Assembly: GCF_947172395.1 (NCBI RefSeq)
Contig: NC_069085.1
Location: 18,106,698 to 18,170,697, forward strand
Length of the DNA: 64,000 nucleotides
Origin: Bicyclus anynana
Taxonomy: Eukaryota; Arthropoda; Insecta; Lepidoptera; Nymphalidae
Direction: 5' to 3'
Positions 20,601-31,267 of this stretch are shown here, one piece after another. The notes under the pieces were generated by a model that worked only from the letters and a program-made list of their open reading frames with translations, made no database searches and was not told the DNA's origin. The position numbers and the translations under genes were made by a program. Position 1 is the stretch's first letter. Every line of letters begins with the position of its first letter.

Positions 20601-21623
20601 TACAATATGCACCCAACTACAAGGCTCCACCGTATTTCTGACACAGCAATGTTGTGCATATCTTCATGGGATCTAGGAGCAGCTCCCAAGATGGGGGTCA
20701 TCATGCAAACATTGGTCACCTGAAAGAATTGAAGTGTGTATTGCAATGTATTATGTATTTTGCCTACATAAAAGTAACAGTTATATATAATTTATAGTAT
20801 ATAATTTATATTTGGATCCTGTAGTTTCATTAACTGACAGTTATACCTAAGCAACAGCTTACCTAACAACCAACAGCGGTCCCTATTGGGCAGGTTTTCC
20901 TCAAGTGGTCTTATTGCACTGGTTCCATATGTACAAGTCATAAGATGCACCACCAAATTGAGCATCCACTATGTTATTATTAGATTGGCATCACATATCT
21001 GAAATATTAATTGACAATATATAAATAAGTTAATGTTTAAATAAAAGGAGGTACCATGCTTTTATTCAATTCTAATTGTTAGCCTCCTAGTAGCTTTTGG
21101 CTTGTAGGCCGAACTATTGTCACATGGGTGCAATCAATGCGCCGTAATACCCGGGCAATCCAAATTTTTTCATAAATCTGTAAGTAGATGTTAATCTAGA
21201 TTAAGCACCTGGGTATATGTCTATTTACAGTAACATCCTGTGATATGAATAAGCACTCTGTGTATTATTTATTAATCTCAATCAATAATCAATCTCATTT
21301 TGCAAATAAGTTTTTATGCAAAATCAACCTATGAAAGATTCAGTGTGGTAGTGAACACAAATTAGTTGAGTCTTAGAAAAAAAAAACTAAAAATATAATG
21401 AATAGGTTATGTTAGTTTCATACTGTGCTATAAGTTAGTTTCATACTTACTTATTTATAATGATTTTGTGTTTAATGCAAAGGGAACTTAACACATTTTT
21501 TTTAAACAGCTGGGGTATTCAGGAGCGTCAGCGACTTCATGTAGGCATTTGCTAAAAGATGCCTTAGCCATCACAAAGCCATTTGTATGATCCATTGGCA
21601 TAAAAGTTTAAAGCTGCCAAGAC
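20600..21623 (-). pseudogene. PIF/Harbinger (HARBI1-like) transposase remnant, intron-containing
   Basis: Four minus-strand blocks, in transposase order, resemble HARBI1-type nucleases. (1) 21505-21623, after TTTACAG: ALNFYANGSY, then in a shifted frame KASFSKCLHEVADA. (2) 21078-21177, after CTTACAG: KKFGLPG, then in another frame IDCTHVTIVRPTSQK, which holds the first catalytic Asp context (IDxTH). (3) 20863-20998, after ATTTCAG and ending before GTAAG: VDAQFGGASYDLYIWNQ, which holds the second Asp (the HD/YD.YIW motif), then ENLPNRDRCWLLG. (4) 20600-20719, after CTTTCAG: MMTPILGAAPRSHEDMHN, matching the LMTPY...AHN region. Several frame changes and stops make it non-functional. DDE-type Harbinger transposases cut DNA and leave 3-bp TWA duplications; such MITEs occur at 46614 and 53605. 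Confidence 0.78.
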
Positions 21624-21689
21624 CTGTAAATAATATTCAATGGTTTAATTTAGGTTCTTAGGATGACAGTGACCGATCTTATTATTTGT

Positions 21690-21864
21690 TTCTTACAATC
21701 TAACACAAATACTACTGGACTGATTATAAAAAATCTTTCACCATTGGTAAGCTACAGCACAGAGTAATATAGGCTATATAAAATATAGCCCGTATTACTC
21801 TGTGCTACCCCATATTCCCACAGGAACGGGAACTACACCGGTCAAACTATGGTGTGTCTGCTAG
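21690..21864 (+). mobile_element. Eroded Helitron-like element with internal inverted repeat
   Basis: Interior blocks ACTACTGGACTGATTATAAAA, CTTTCACCATTGGTAAGCTA and CACAGGAACGGGAACTACACC, ending at CTAG (21861-21864) followed by T. Within it, 21756-21806 is an imperfect inverted repeat (22-bp arms, AGCACAGAGTAATA...) not present in the other copies. Confidence 0.6.
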
Positions 21865-21978
21865 TACTGAATAAGCCTACTCCAAATCTTAAACCAACTT
21901 ATCCTATGATGGAAGCTCACCATATAAAAATACCATATTCATCCATTCCATTTAATATAATGAAGAAAATTCCTTCAT

Positions 21979-22206
21979 TCATTCATATAACTTACTTATC
22001 TCTAATTCATTGCGAACAGCAGTTGTTCGAAGACTTTGTATTTCTTCTAAAACCTGCTGGTTTCGCGACACGAAAGTTTTGCAATGAACTCGACAAAGAC
22101 ATCTTTTTCGTTCCGTTTCCGCGTACAATACAAATGCTACATGCATTGTATTGTACATGGCAATGTCGGTAAACACTACAAAAATAACACAATTAATTAA
22201 ATTCAC
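21979..22206 (-). other. Open stretch upstream of the transposase fossil
   Basis: A 75-codon minus-strand frame with a charged C-terminal part (QQVLEEIQSLRTTAVRNELE). It precedes the transposase blocks and lies before a possible donor (GATAAGTAAGTT). It might be a 5' exon of the same element, since Harbinger proteins often have a helical N-terminus, but I see no family motif. Confidence 0.2.
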
Positions 22207-22834
22207 TTCAACTAACTCTAAAACTGTAATTCTGCTTTATGAAATAAGTATGTAGGTACCTACTATATATTCTCAACTTTCGTCATATTTTACATGAAAA
22301 ACTTTTCTAATTCTGATTTTATTGACTTACAAACTAATACCTTACTTACAAGGTATAGTACAAAATTTAAAAAATCCTAAAAGTACTTTTATTTGTAATT
22401 ATTGAATCACAGGCGTCAAGTAAACTTTATTAAAACACTGCTCGGTATTAGTTTCTATAGCGATTGACTTTGACAACTTCTGTGTCACCCAGTTCTATGA
22501 TCATAATGCTTACATAATCGCTTAAACTGACTATCGATACGTAAAAACTGCGTTATAACTTGGATAAATCCCTACAAGTGACCGTGACAGAGAACGATCC
22601 AAGATGACGTCATTTCGGTGGGAGATGTGTGTTACATGATCGCAAAATCGAAAAATCGCTGTCATTTGTTGTCGTGACTGTGATTTTAAAGCGTTCACCG
22701 AGTTACATAATGACCCTGCAGGTGAGATTGTAGTGTAACTTGATGAGACTTCAATGTTACGCTTCAGGTGTATGGGCTATGTATTTAATATTACTCTTTA
22801 TTTGATAAAACCTAACCAGTTTAGATAGTGTGGG
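22207..22834. other. Spacer, nothing recognised
   Basis: No gene or repeat family recognised between the upstream frame and the hAT end. Confidence 0.45.
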
Positions 22835-22888
22835 GCCCCATTTTATTATTAACAGCAGGGCCCTTGGTTACCTAGCTACGCCACTGCT
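22835..22888. mobile_element. hAT-type element end
   Basis: GGGGCCCC and GGGCCCTTGG followed by the end GCTACGCCACTG match the right terminus of the hAT copy at 15206-15749. No left end is visible here, so it is a truncated copy. Confidence 0.55.
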
Positions 22889-22940
22889 TGCATGCCCTGC
22901 GAATTGTCGCACTGTTTATAGTACAAGCGATGATGTTTCA

Positions 22941-23040
22941 CTAGCGTACGACCGCGACCTCATCCGCCCTTAGACCTCTTTAATTCGGCCCTGTTGCTAA
23001 ATCCGTTCTTAACGGACTTTTATTAACTAAACTAAACTAC
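22941..23040 (-). mobile_element. Helitron-like element fragment
   Basis: Host A then CTAGCGTACGACCGCGACCT: an eroded hairpin followed by CGCCCTTAGACCTC, the subfamily also seen at 48485. Only the 3' part is preserved. Confidence 0.6.
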
Positions 23041-23654
23041 CACTCTGCCGAATTTTGTCTTTGTTCATCAAGCAGTTTTTGTTATTTCGGGATGTGGCCT
23101 TAGGCTTTTTTTGTAGATTTGCTTGGTTCGTCAATTCTGTATTACTATTTAAATAAATGTAAATACCCAGACAGTCACTAACTTAGCCAGACTAAACTTC
23201 AGAAATAACTCATAAAAGAAAAAAATGTTTTCTTTAGAATTGTTTATCTGATCTACTTTGTACAGAGCTAAGAACAGTTCCCGCCTTAAATCAGCTGTTT
23301 AAGAAAAACTTCGTTCAATTTGTTAAAGAGCTACAGACAGTAAAACAAATAGACACGGCAACATCGTAACAAGTTTATCATCGCGTATATGGAATCCACT
23401 GTCAGTAAGAATCAACATTTCAAACCGGAAACGAATAGTTTACAACTCGCCAACATTATAGCATCAAGTAATTAAACACAATCAGTCTATACGGCGCAGT
23501 TCACAGCCATTTACATTGGCTTGCACTGATTACTTTGACGTCAACGGGTCTATTGGACTATCAGACACTTTCGTGTCATTCCAACTGGATTCGTGTAAAA
23601 ATGTTTATTTTCGGATTTTTTTCCGTTGCCTTATATTCATTATAGTTCAAAGAA
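23041..23654. other. Spacer, nothing recognised
   Basis: No repeat or gene recognised. The plus-strand frame from 23516 is accidental until it enters the RTE fragment. Confidence 0.45.
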
Positions 23655-23790
23655 TCCTCGACCCACCGAGGATATCAAGCGGGTTGCAGGGAGCCGCTGG
23701 ATGCTGGCGGCTAGTGACCGTTGTGCTTGGAGGTCCCTGCAAGAGGTCTATGTCCAGCAGAGACGTCTCTCTGATGATAATGATATTCAT
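23655..23790 (+). pseudogene. RTE-type LINE C-terminus fragment
   Basis: Translated in the frame beginning near 23626 it reads PTEDIKRVAGSRWMLAASDR, then AWRSLQEVYVQQ. This is the conserved C-terminal end of RTE-type reverse transcriptases (RWTDDIKRVAG.RWM..A.DR.WR.L). It ends in a short GATGATAATGAT tail at 23773. Everything 5' of this is missing. Confidence 0.75.
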
Positions 23791-24005
23791 GATAGCAGTA
23801 TGTGGTATCAGTTCCGAAAAAATACTGCCTGTCTATGTCGATTCTTTTTCTAAAATCGAAAATTTACAGTGAATATGAGAATGACATATCCGATTGTTAG
23901 GTTAACTACGTGATCTATCGATACCAAATGTCATTTCTATACCAAAGTCTAATAAATAGTTCTTAATACATAATTAATTAAATACCACATATCCATACAT
24001 CCACA

Positions 24006-24227
24006 CTTAATATTATAAATGTCTAAAAAGTTAAAATTAAATAAGTCTGTCTGTCTATTACCTTTTCACGACCATACCGCTAAACGGATTTGGTTGAAAT
24101 TTGGTATAGAGATAAATTGGACCTTGGAGCAGAACATGGGATACTTTTTATCCCGGAAAAGTCGTAGGTTCCCGCGGAATTTGTAATAAATACAATTTCA
24201 CGGAAACGAAGTTGCGGGAGTCAACAA
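24006..24227 (+). mobile_element. Helitron-like element (CTGTCTGTC subfamily)
   Basis: Starts near AATATTATAAATGTC, then GTCTGTCTGTC, AACGGATTTGGTTGAAATTT, TTTTTATCCCGGAAAAGTC and the hairpin side ACGGAAACGAAGTTGCGGGAG. The CTAG end has become CAAG. Non-coding, about 220 bp. Confidence 0.72.
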
Positions 24228-24234
24228 GTGTTAT

Positions 24235-24317
24235 TATACTCAGAGGCCCAATTATCCGCCCACTTTAATATACTCGCGTCTTAATAAAGAGGGCGGATGA
24301 TTGTGCCTCTTAGTATA
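24235..24317. mobile_element. Small foldback MITE
   Basis: Ends TATACTCAGAGGC and GCCTCTTAGTATA with inverted GTGGGCGGAT/ATCCGCCC-type inner parts give arms of about 27 bp, with three mismatches, around a 28-base centre. It lies just past a Helitron end. Confidence 0.6.
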
Positions 24318-24593
24318 TTATAACTTATATCCTACACATTATATCCTATTCATAGCGGAAAATACTTTGCTTCTATATTTACAAACTTTATTATGAAATT
24401 AAAGTTGGTGTTCCTACGAGTAGTGCGTCGAGTACAAGGTTGTCTCGAGTTTGCGGTCTACAGATTTGTCATGCTTATTTGGGTCATAATGTGTCATTAA
24501 TTAGGTAGATAAGTTATAGGTAAATAACATTAATATTTTAAGGTGCTGAAAAACAAGCTTTTGATATAAATACTCTAACATGTAAACATACCG

Positions 24594-24888
24594 TAATAGC
24601 CCAATGGATAGGTGTCTCCGACTCCGGAGCGTGTGGGTTCGAATCCGGTCCGGGACATGAACCTCCAAATTTCAGTTATGTGCATTTTAAGAAATTAAAC
24701 ATCACGTGTTTCAAAGGGTGAAGGAAAACATCGTGAGGAAACCTGTATACCAGCGAATTTTCTTAATTCTCTGCGTGTGTGCAGTTTGCCAATCCGCATT
24801 GGGCCAGCGTGGTGGACTATTAGTCTAACCCCTCCCATTCTGAGACTTGAGCTTAGCAGTGAGCCGAATATAGGTTGATAATGATAAT
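24594..24888 (+). mobile_element. tRNA-derived SINE, family A
   Basis: A box TAGCCCAATGGATAG, B box GGGTTCGAATCCGG, and the full body to GAGCTTAGCAGTGAGCCG and a short TGATAATGATAATT end. Nearly full length (about 295 bp). Confidence 0.85.
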
Positions 24889-25249
24889 TATACCAAGCAT
24901 TGTAGCATTTTCATGTCGGTTTTTGTGTACTTTTCAATCAAATAATCGCGTGTAAGTAATGCCATTGGCAGTATATACTCGGATACTTACCTAGGCCAAC
25001 AAGAGATTCCAATGCTTTTTTTATAATAATTGCTGCGTGTTTATCAGAACTAATTTAAATTCACCATTACTAGTGATTCCTTTGCAGATAGAAATATATC
25101 GATACTTTAACGTGTTAGGTTACCTACTCTCAGACGGTATTTTTTTTCTATTCTCTCTATCATTTTAGCTTATTTTATAGCACCATTATTTTATAATGAT
25201 GTTAAAAATTCATTATGCATGTATAACTGTATAGACAAGAAGTTTGATT

Positions 25250-25415
25250 TTTTCACAACTTCATGGGAGCGTAGACCTGAGTATACGGTTTAAATTTCAA
25301 CTTGATACGCATTCCCGAAATAAAGGGTCTTGACAGACAGACAGACAGACAGCCGGACAACAAAGTGATCTTATAGGATTCCATGTTGTCCTTTTGAGGT
25401 ACGGAACACTAAAAA
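25250..25415 (+). repeat. Interspersed repeat with GACA tract
   Basis: GCATTCCCGAAATAAAGGGT, then GACAGACAGACAGACAGAC (25332), then AACAAAGTGATC and GGTACGGAACACTAAAAA. The last phrase, and a GACA run just upstream of it, recur at 52116-52175. This combination is common in lepidopteran non-coding DNA. Confidence 0.6.
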
Positions 25416-26379
25416 ACCGTAATAACTTGGTTCAAAAGTTCTTTTTTATTAGATTAATTATAATTTTTTAAAAAAATTTCTACATGTTATTTTTATTAAG
25501 ATAACTTATACTCTTATGATGAAATCATACTCGTAACGTTGTCAAATGTACGTTGATTAACCTTTCTTTATTTCTAAAATCTATACAAAACTATTATAAT
25601 CTATTACAAAACGGTTAAACAATTGGAAATCTAATTAGTAGACTTGTATGAAAAAATAAAACCTTGAACGGGCCTCCTGTAAAGTTGGATTTAACGCTTG
25701 GTAAGTCGAAGTCAGTATTTAAAAGCCTAAATTTAATTAAAAAAGATACTTTCCTCAAATCCACGAATCCCTGATTGATGTCGTGTTGGATTTGCCATAG
25801 TTTTATAACTGAAATAAAAAAAAACTAAGTAATACATAATAGAGACAGGCAGACATAAAGTGTGAATGTGTTGACTTGTCAAGTTAAAATAGTCTAGATA
25901 TACGTTCATTGTTCGATTAATGTTAATATATTGAGATCGAATTCACGATATTGAAGGACTGTGAGTCGCCGGCGAAGGTAGCTGCCAGTTTACATAACAT
26001 TTATTTGAATATTTTCAGCTACTGGCGCAGTGATGTAAACTATATCATTGTTTACTTGAATAACCGCTATAGTTTCCATAAGTATAGATACAGTGCATTG
26101 TGTCATAACGGGATAGATAAATATTTAAATAGTATAATATCTACTAGCTTTTGGTTCGACCTCGACTTTCTTTCTCGAATTTCTTAATGGTTTAGTAAGT
26201 AGTAAGTTAAGGCGTGAAAGCGCATTTTGCAAACAAACTTACATTTGTATATTATGGATTACATCTTCATTAAAACCTATTATATCTGTAAATTAATGTA
26301 TGTACATCTGTGGGGCCTTTAATTAATTATTTATTCAGTAACAAAAATAGGTTTCATATTTGGTAAATTCGTCCAACTT
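25416..26379. other. Spacer, nothing recognised
   Basis: AT-rich. A 78-codon plus-strand frame at 25951-26187 matches nothing I know and is treated as chance. Confidence 0.45.
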
Positions 26380-26640
26380 CAAAATAAGCGTCGATACGTC
26401 ATCCGATTAGGTAATTCCGAGTATTTCATCGACACTGGCACATCACTGGGTCGTTGTAATCGAGCGAAGGAATTAATTAGCCGCCAACAGCGACGACGCA
26501 AAATTGACATCTAATTAATTGTCATAAGGTCGATAATCGTCTGCGCACCGTTGCTCGGTTTTTCCTTAGTCCTACGTCGAAGGTGAGCCGCTTGCGTCAA
26601 ACTGAACCACCCTTTCATAGCCATGATTCACTGAACTGAG
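26380..26640. promoter_or_regulatory. Possible conserved non-coding (enhancer-like) block
   Basis: This is one of few stretches with balanced base composition, no repeat similarity and no frame. It contains two AATTAATT homeodomain-type cores (about 26472 and 26514), GTCGATAATCG (26529) and several GTCG/CGAC words. This is a guess from composition and motifs only. Confidence 0.2.
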
Positions 26641-26739
26641 GACGTGTCTCAAGGACTTGTAACAGGTTCGATTACCGGATTTCATGGTATACTTACTCGT
26701 AGAGCTCTTTGTGACGGAAATCGCCTGGGGAAGTACCTA

Positions 26740-26929
26740 CTACCGCGTGATTCCCGTTCCTGTAGGAAATTGGAGATAAATATAGCCTTCCTCTATAAAA
26801 TAAATATTGGATAAATTGGCTATCTAACATTGAAAGAATTTTTCAAATCGGACTCTGGGTAGCTTCTGAGATTAGCGCGTTCAAACAAACAAACAAAGAA
26901 ATTCTTCAGCTCTATAATATTAGTATAGA
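26740..26929 (-). mobile_element. Helitron-like element, 3' end lost
   Basis: ACCGCGTGATTCCCGTTCC, the CTTTC/GAAAGAATTTTTCAAATC block and the intact 5' end ATAATATTAGTATAGA (to 26929, then T). The CTAG and the outer hairpin arm are missing. There is a 16-base internal expansion near 26800. Confidence 0.75.
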
Positions 26930-27232
26930 TAGCGGCACAACCGGAAATATCGCTAAGTATCTTTCACTGCATAAGACGAAAGAGACGACCAGGACAACTT
27001 CGCCGTCATTAGTCGACATTTGTCTATTTCTTCACGAGATTTGTCGTTGGTTGCTTGCTAGGTCTACAGGCTGAGATTATTCATGAGATGTAATGTTTTC
27101 GATAATTTATCTTATGTGCTTCGAAAATAGAAACTCGTGATCCGAAACCACATACCTAGTCATAGGCTAATCTGTGGTCCAGTAATTAAGCCTAAGGAGG
27201 CCGTAATAATTAAGTCCCAGTAAAAAAAATAG

Positions 27233-27328
27233 CGGCAGGACTCATCACCAAGAGGTGGTAGTTCGATCCCAGCCCCGTTGGTATATTGTCGTACCCATTC
27301 CTAATACAGTCTTTTCCGACTACTTTTT
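27233..27328 (+). mobile_element. tRNA-derived SINE, family D fragment
   Basis: GTGGTAGTTCGATCCCAGCC (B box) followed by CCCGTTGGTATATTGTCGTA matches the family D copy at 62625. It is cut at its 3' side by the family B SINE that begins at 27330. Confidence 0.65.
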
Positions 27329-27329
27329 G

Positions 27330-27546
27330 ACGACCTCCGTGGCGCAGATGTATGCGCGGTGGATATACAAGACGGAGGTCTTGGGTCCGATCCCCGGTTA
27401 GTCTGATCGAAGTTTTCTTAATTGATCCAGGTCTGGCTGGTGGGAGGCCCGTGGCTAGTTACCACCCTACCGGCGCAGACGTACCGCCAAGCGATTTAGC
27501 GTTCCGATACGATGTCGTGTAGAAACCAAAGATTTTCATCCTACTC
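27330..27546 (+). mobile_element. tRNA-derived SINE, family B
   Basis: GACCTCCGTGGCGCAG head, an altered B box GGTCCGATCCCCGG, and body with CCGCCAAGCGATTTAGCG and GTCGTGTAGAAACC. The 3' tail is missing after 27540. Confidence 0.82.
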
Positions 27547-28864
27547 GTTCCATATGACAAATATTCTTACAAACAAACTAAAATAACGTATAATACAGAA
27601 CACTACGTGTTCGAGTTCAACTCGCACTTGACTTTTTTATAGTTAACGAACAGCAGTTTAAAAATTCAAAACAAAATTGTACATTCTCGTGTTTTTACAA
27701 CTTTATACCTATAACTTAAAAAAAAAACGTGTAAGTTTTTGCGCGCTCCGCGTCCGTTCTATAAATATCCGGTGAATAGCCTATTAATATCTTACTCGCA
27801 GTGAGTGAATTGCGCTGGGTCTTAGAAAAAAAAATACTTTGTCCATGGCCGTGACGAGCAAAACAACATTAAGGGAGACTTGCCACCGGAGCTGTGCGGC
27901 TGTGAATAACTTAACCGCAGTTAAAAATTCAGCGAACTGCACAGTCGTTTGAATTTTTCATTTTTAACAAAATTCATTTCTGGAGTTGACTGTACTGTTA
28001 AAATAATTATCAATACAATTTTAAACCTGCCTGACTCCTGGGATGAAGACTAATTTCACGTCTACTTTGTTCCTTATTGTTTTTATTTGTAAATAATTAC
28101 TACACGTATATTGATTTAAATATTATTGTTTTAGCTAGTGATAGCAATTGTAAATAAATCTAGTAAATAAATAACAAATTACGGCATATGCAATCCAATC
28201 AATGTAAGAGTATTTGCTAAAACATGTGAAAATGACGGCAGCATTTATTACAAAGTACAATGTTATGCCCACTGAATGCGTGTAAAATTACGCTAGTAAA
28301 TATATCTCGTATACAATATGGAGTTTATATTATAAAAGAAACACCTTCGCCACGATTGTTAGTCTATCGCGATATACTCAAAACTACTGAATGAATTTTC
28401 ACGCGGTTATCAACAATAAAGTTTATTATTGAAATCGGTTGAATAATGACAATAACTGTGATAATTTTCTTTGAAGTTAGAAGGTTTCCTGGGCTTTGGC
28501 TAGTTTTACAAAAAAACGCGCGGCCCCGGCAACTACGGTGGAAAGCCGCCTTAATGTAACGTCAGTTTCTAGTCTATGAAAATGCAAAACGAATTTAAAA
28601 TTTACTAAATATTGTACGCGTTTTAAGCGTTTTTTTTTTAAATTTAAAAATTCATAACAGGAGGTGAGTCCACTTCTAATCTCGGACAATCACGAATTTC
28701 ATATGTGACTGGGCACAGTTATTTTTAGCTTAGCTCATTTTGAACGGCATTTATAATTTTGGGTTATATATTGTTATGTTATGTTTACGGTATGTAGTTA
28801 GAAATGCATGTGATGAGTAAATTTTAGGGGTTGTTATAATTTTTTTTTTCCGCTCCACGGTTTA
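27547..28864. other. Spacer, nothing recognised
   Basis: No repeat family or exon is recognised. A 70-codon minus-strand frame at 28477-28689 lacks any family resemblance. Confidence 0.45.
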
Positions 28865-29050
28865 ACCCCCATAGTTCCGGTTTCGTAATTTATGTTATGT
28901 TTGTAAGTGTCTTTAGCTATATATTTTAGCCTATAAAGTATAGCAAAGACATTCACAAACAACAAAGCTTTCTATTGGTAAAGGAGTTTTCGAAATCGGT
29001 TCAGTAGATCCAGAGATAACCCCTAAAATCTCACAAACTTAATATTAGTA
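28865..29050 (-). mobile_element. Eroded Helitron-like element
   Basis: GGTTTAACCCCCATAGTTCC (hairpin side), GCTTTCTATTGGTAAAGGAG, GTTCAGTAGATCCAGAGATA and the 5' end CTTAATATTAGTAATT are recognisable but diverged. It contains an extra imperfect inverted repeat (GTCTTTAGCTAT/ATAGCAAAGAC). Confidence 0.6.
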
Positions 29051-29351
29051 ATTGATAAAACTCCGACCATCCAAGACTCTACAATGTCTGGATAAAACTT
29101 TTTCTTTACACCTTACTCCATATTTGCGGAAATTATAATATAATGATGATTATTATGGAAGTGGTTGTAAAAAGTCATGCTGTCTGGGGAGCACCGCGTA
29201 AGTAAACATATGGGGTTATATATCCTTATCGAATTAAGTATGATACAATTATACCATAATTTTCTGCGTATGCTCTGCTAGCCGTGCGAAGCCGAGCCAG
29301 CTCGCCAGTGCACTATTAATTGTGTAGTATGTACCAAGGAAGTAAGCCATC

Positions 29352-29790
29352 AACCCATATTCGGCTCACTGCTGAGCTCGAGTCTCCTGTCAGAATGAGA
29401 GGGGTTAGGCCAATAGTCCACCACGCTGGCCCAATGCGGATTGGCAGACTTCACACACGCAGAGAATTAAGGTAATTCTCTGATATGCAGGTTTCCTCAC
29501 GATGTTTTCCTTCACCGATTGAGACACGTGATATTTAATTTCTTAAATATCACGACGAGCTGTGATAGCCCATTGGATATGACCTCTGTCTCCGATTCCG
29601 GAGGGTACACACCCTCCGGAAAAAAATTGGAGGTGCATGCCCCGGACCGGATTCGAACCCACGTTCGAATCCGGTCCGGGGCATGCACCTCCAACTTTTC
29701 AGTTGTGTGCATTTTAATAAATTAAATATCACATGTCTCAAACGGTGAAGGAAAAACATCGTGAGGAAACCTGCACACCAGAGAAAACCA
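29352..29790. mobile_element. Nested, inverted cluster of family A SINE pieces
   Basis: Four pieces in alternating orientation: minus-strand 3' and middle part (29352-29545), plus-strand head with A box TAGCCCATTGGATATG (29563-29609), minus-strand B-box region (29610-29663), and plus-strand B-box region and body (29664-29785; GGTTCGAATCC-type box and AACATCGTGAGGAAACC). The two B-box pieces face each other and form a perfect-looking hairpin around ACCCACG. The accidental frames at 29512-29813 all arise from this structure. Confidence 0.78.
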
Positions 29791-30383
29791 ATGTCGAACA
29801 AAGGTTGATACATAATATTTTTCAGGACAACTTAATTAGCAAATCATACTGTAACCAAAATAAGACCCTAGAATGGCAGAGAATAACTTTGAGTGGAGTC
29901 GCGGACTTGTGACCGTTGTATGTAGGATTAAGTCACTCTCCCCGCCTAACCCAAAATCACCTATGATTTATCGCCAGTCGTTCCCTCTCTGACTCCCTAC
30001 TCTTTACAGAAACAAGTCGCGCCACTTCGGCACAAACCAACACGAGATCGAGCGACGTCATATATATCCATCTCAGACTAGTATTTCCTACATTACATAA
30101 ATACATATAAACGATCACACCACATTCCCGTAGGAGTATGTAAAGCTACCATGCTTCTTCCACTCCAAGAACGAATTTGCCAAGCTATAGTTAAAATATG
30201 TCTCGCAAGTTACTTGACTTTCCAGTTCTACCAGTCCGGTGAGGACTTCCTGCGGTATGCAAGAGATATTCATTAGATACGTATTAAAATGACAAGTAAA
30301 CATCCGTCCGATCACCGTATACTATGATTAGGGAAATTGTATGTGACGCGATTGCTGGTTGGCTGCGCGGCTGCGTCCAGTGT
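29791..30383. other. Spacer with one weak exon-like stretch
   Basis: On the minus strand, TTGCATACCGCAG precedes about 45 open codons (to a TGA at about 30115). It has no recognisable family and no partner exon, so I do not call it a gene. The rest is unremarkable. Confidence 0.35.
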
Positions 30384-30560
30384 GCCTAGTGGGAGTTTTC
30401 ATTATTTTCATACTGTTACTATCACGTTGACGTTTACGCAAACTTATATGGAATTGAAACAGTTGTGCAGTAGTGCCACTAGATGCCGCTGTTTCAATTC
30501 CTTGGAAATTCGCGTTTACTTTATTTACGTGACGGTAACAGTATCAAACTGCCACTAGGC
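30384..30560. mobile_element. MITE with ~70-bp inverted arms
   Basis: The ends GCCTAGTGGGAGTTTT and AAACTGCCACTAGGC are inverted repeats. Similarity continues through ATACTGTTACTATCACG / CGTGACGGTAACAGTAT to GGAATTGAAACA / TGTTTCAATTCC around a short centre (30472-30490). No coding capacity. Confidence 0.8.
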
Positions 30561-30984
30561 CCTCTGACGTAATATCGTAACGAACTTCTTGTCTATACTA
30601 TCCATATCTATAACGCGCTAATCTCAGGAACATCCGTCGTCGGTTCTACATAACCGTCAGTGGTTACGTAGGTTGCGTTTGATAGGACAATGGAGTTTAC
30701 TCGTACATCGAGCTTTCTACGAACGAACATTCTACGAAGGAAGGCGCCTACGTAACCGACTAGTATAAAGTAGAGTACTAAACGAAACACCGTCTAGTTT
30801 TTCTCAGCGTCAGTTAGTCTTCTAACAGGCGAGGAGGCGAGAGAATGGAACAGACTTCAAAGACGTATTTCAATTTGATTTTAACACAAAATTACGAAAT
30901 CGATTTTCATGAAAATGAAATTGGACCAATGTGGAAGTATTCAAACAAAGTAAGAATTTTCAAAATTGAGCATCAATAAAAAAT
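30561..30984. other. Spacer with a Helitron scrap
   Basis: CTATACTATCCATATCTATAA followed by CGCGCTAATCTCAGGAAC (30592-30630) is an internally deleted Helitron 5' piece. An imperfect inverted pair GTGGTTACGTAGG / GCCTACGTAACCGAC lies at 30659-30760. Confidence 0.4.
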
Positions 30985-31263
30985 ATATCCGCTTCGAATT
31001 GAGAACCTCCAAATGGGACCTAGGAGCAGAACATAGGCTTTTTATGCCTAAAATAAAAGGAGAAGGGTGTGAAATAGGGGTGGAAAGTTTGTATGGAATG
31101 TCATTCATTTTTAGAGTTACAGTTATAAAAAATTGTGCATAAATCATGAAAGAAATTCGAAATGTTATGTGATTCAAGAATTTTCAATTAATTCCTTAGA
31201 GGGCTGAAAAGGGATGATGATAGCTTACACTAATTATTCGCAGACGAAGTCGCTGGCGGCTGG
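30985..31263 (+). mobile_element. Helitron-like element, 3' part
   Basis: AACCTCCAAATGGGACCTAG and GCAGAACATAGGCTTTTTAT are interior blocks of the 24006 subfamily. It ends in an altered hairpin (CGCAGACGAAGTCGCTGGCGG) and CTGG where intact copies have CTAG. Confidence 0.55.
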
Positions 31264-31267
31264 TTTA

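Noticed and set aside
28477..28689. 70-codon minus-strand frame
   Set aside because: No similarity to a known family and partly built from a T/A-rich run; treated as chance.
30115..30315. Minus-strand frame after a splice-like TTGCATACCGCAG
   Set aside because: Acceptor context is only fair, the peptide is unrecognised and no partner exon is visible.
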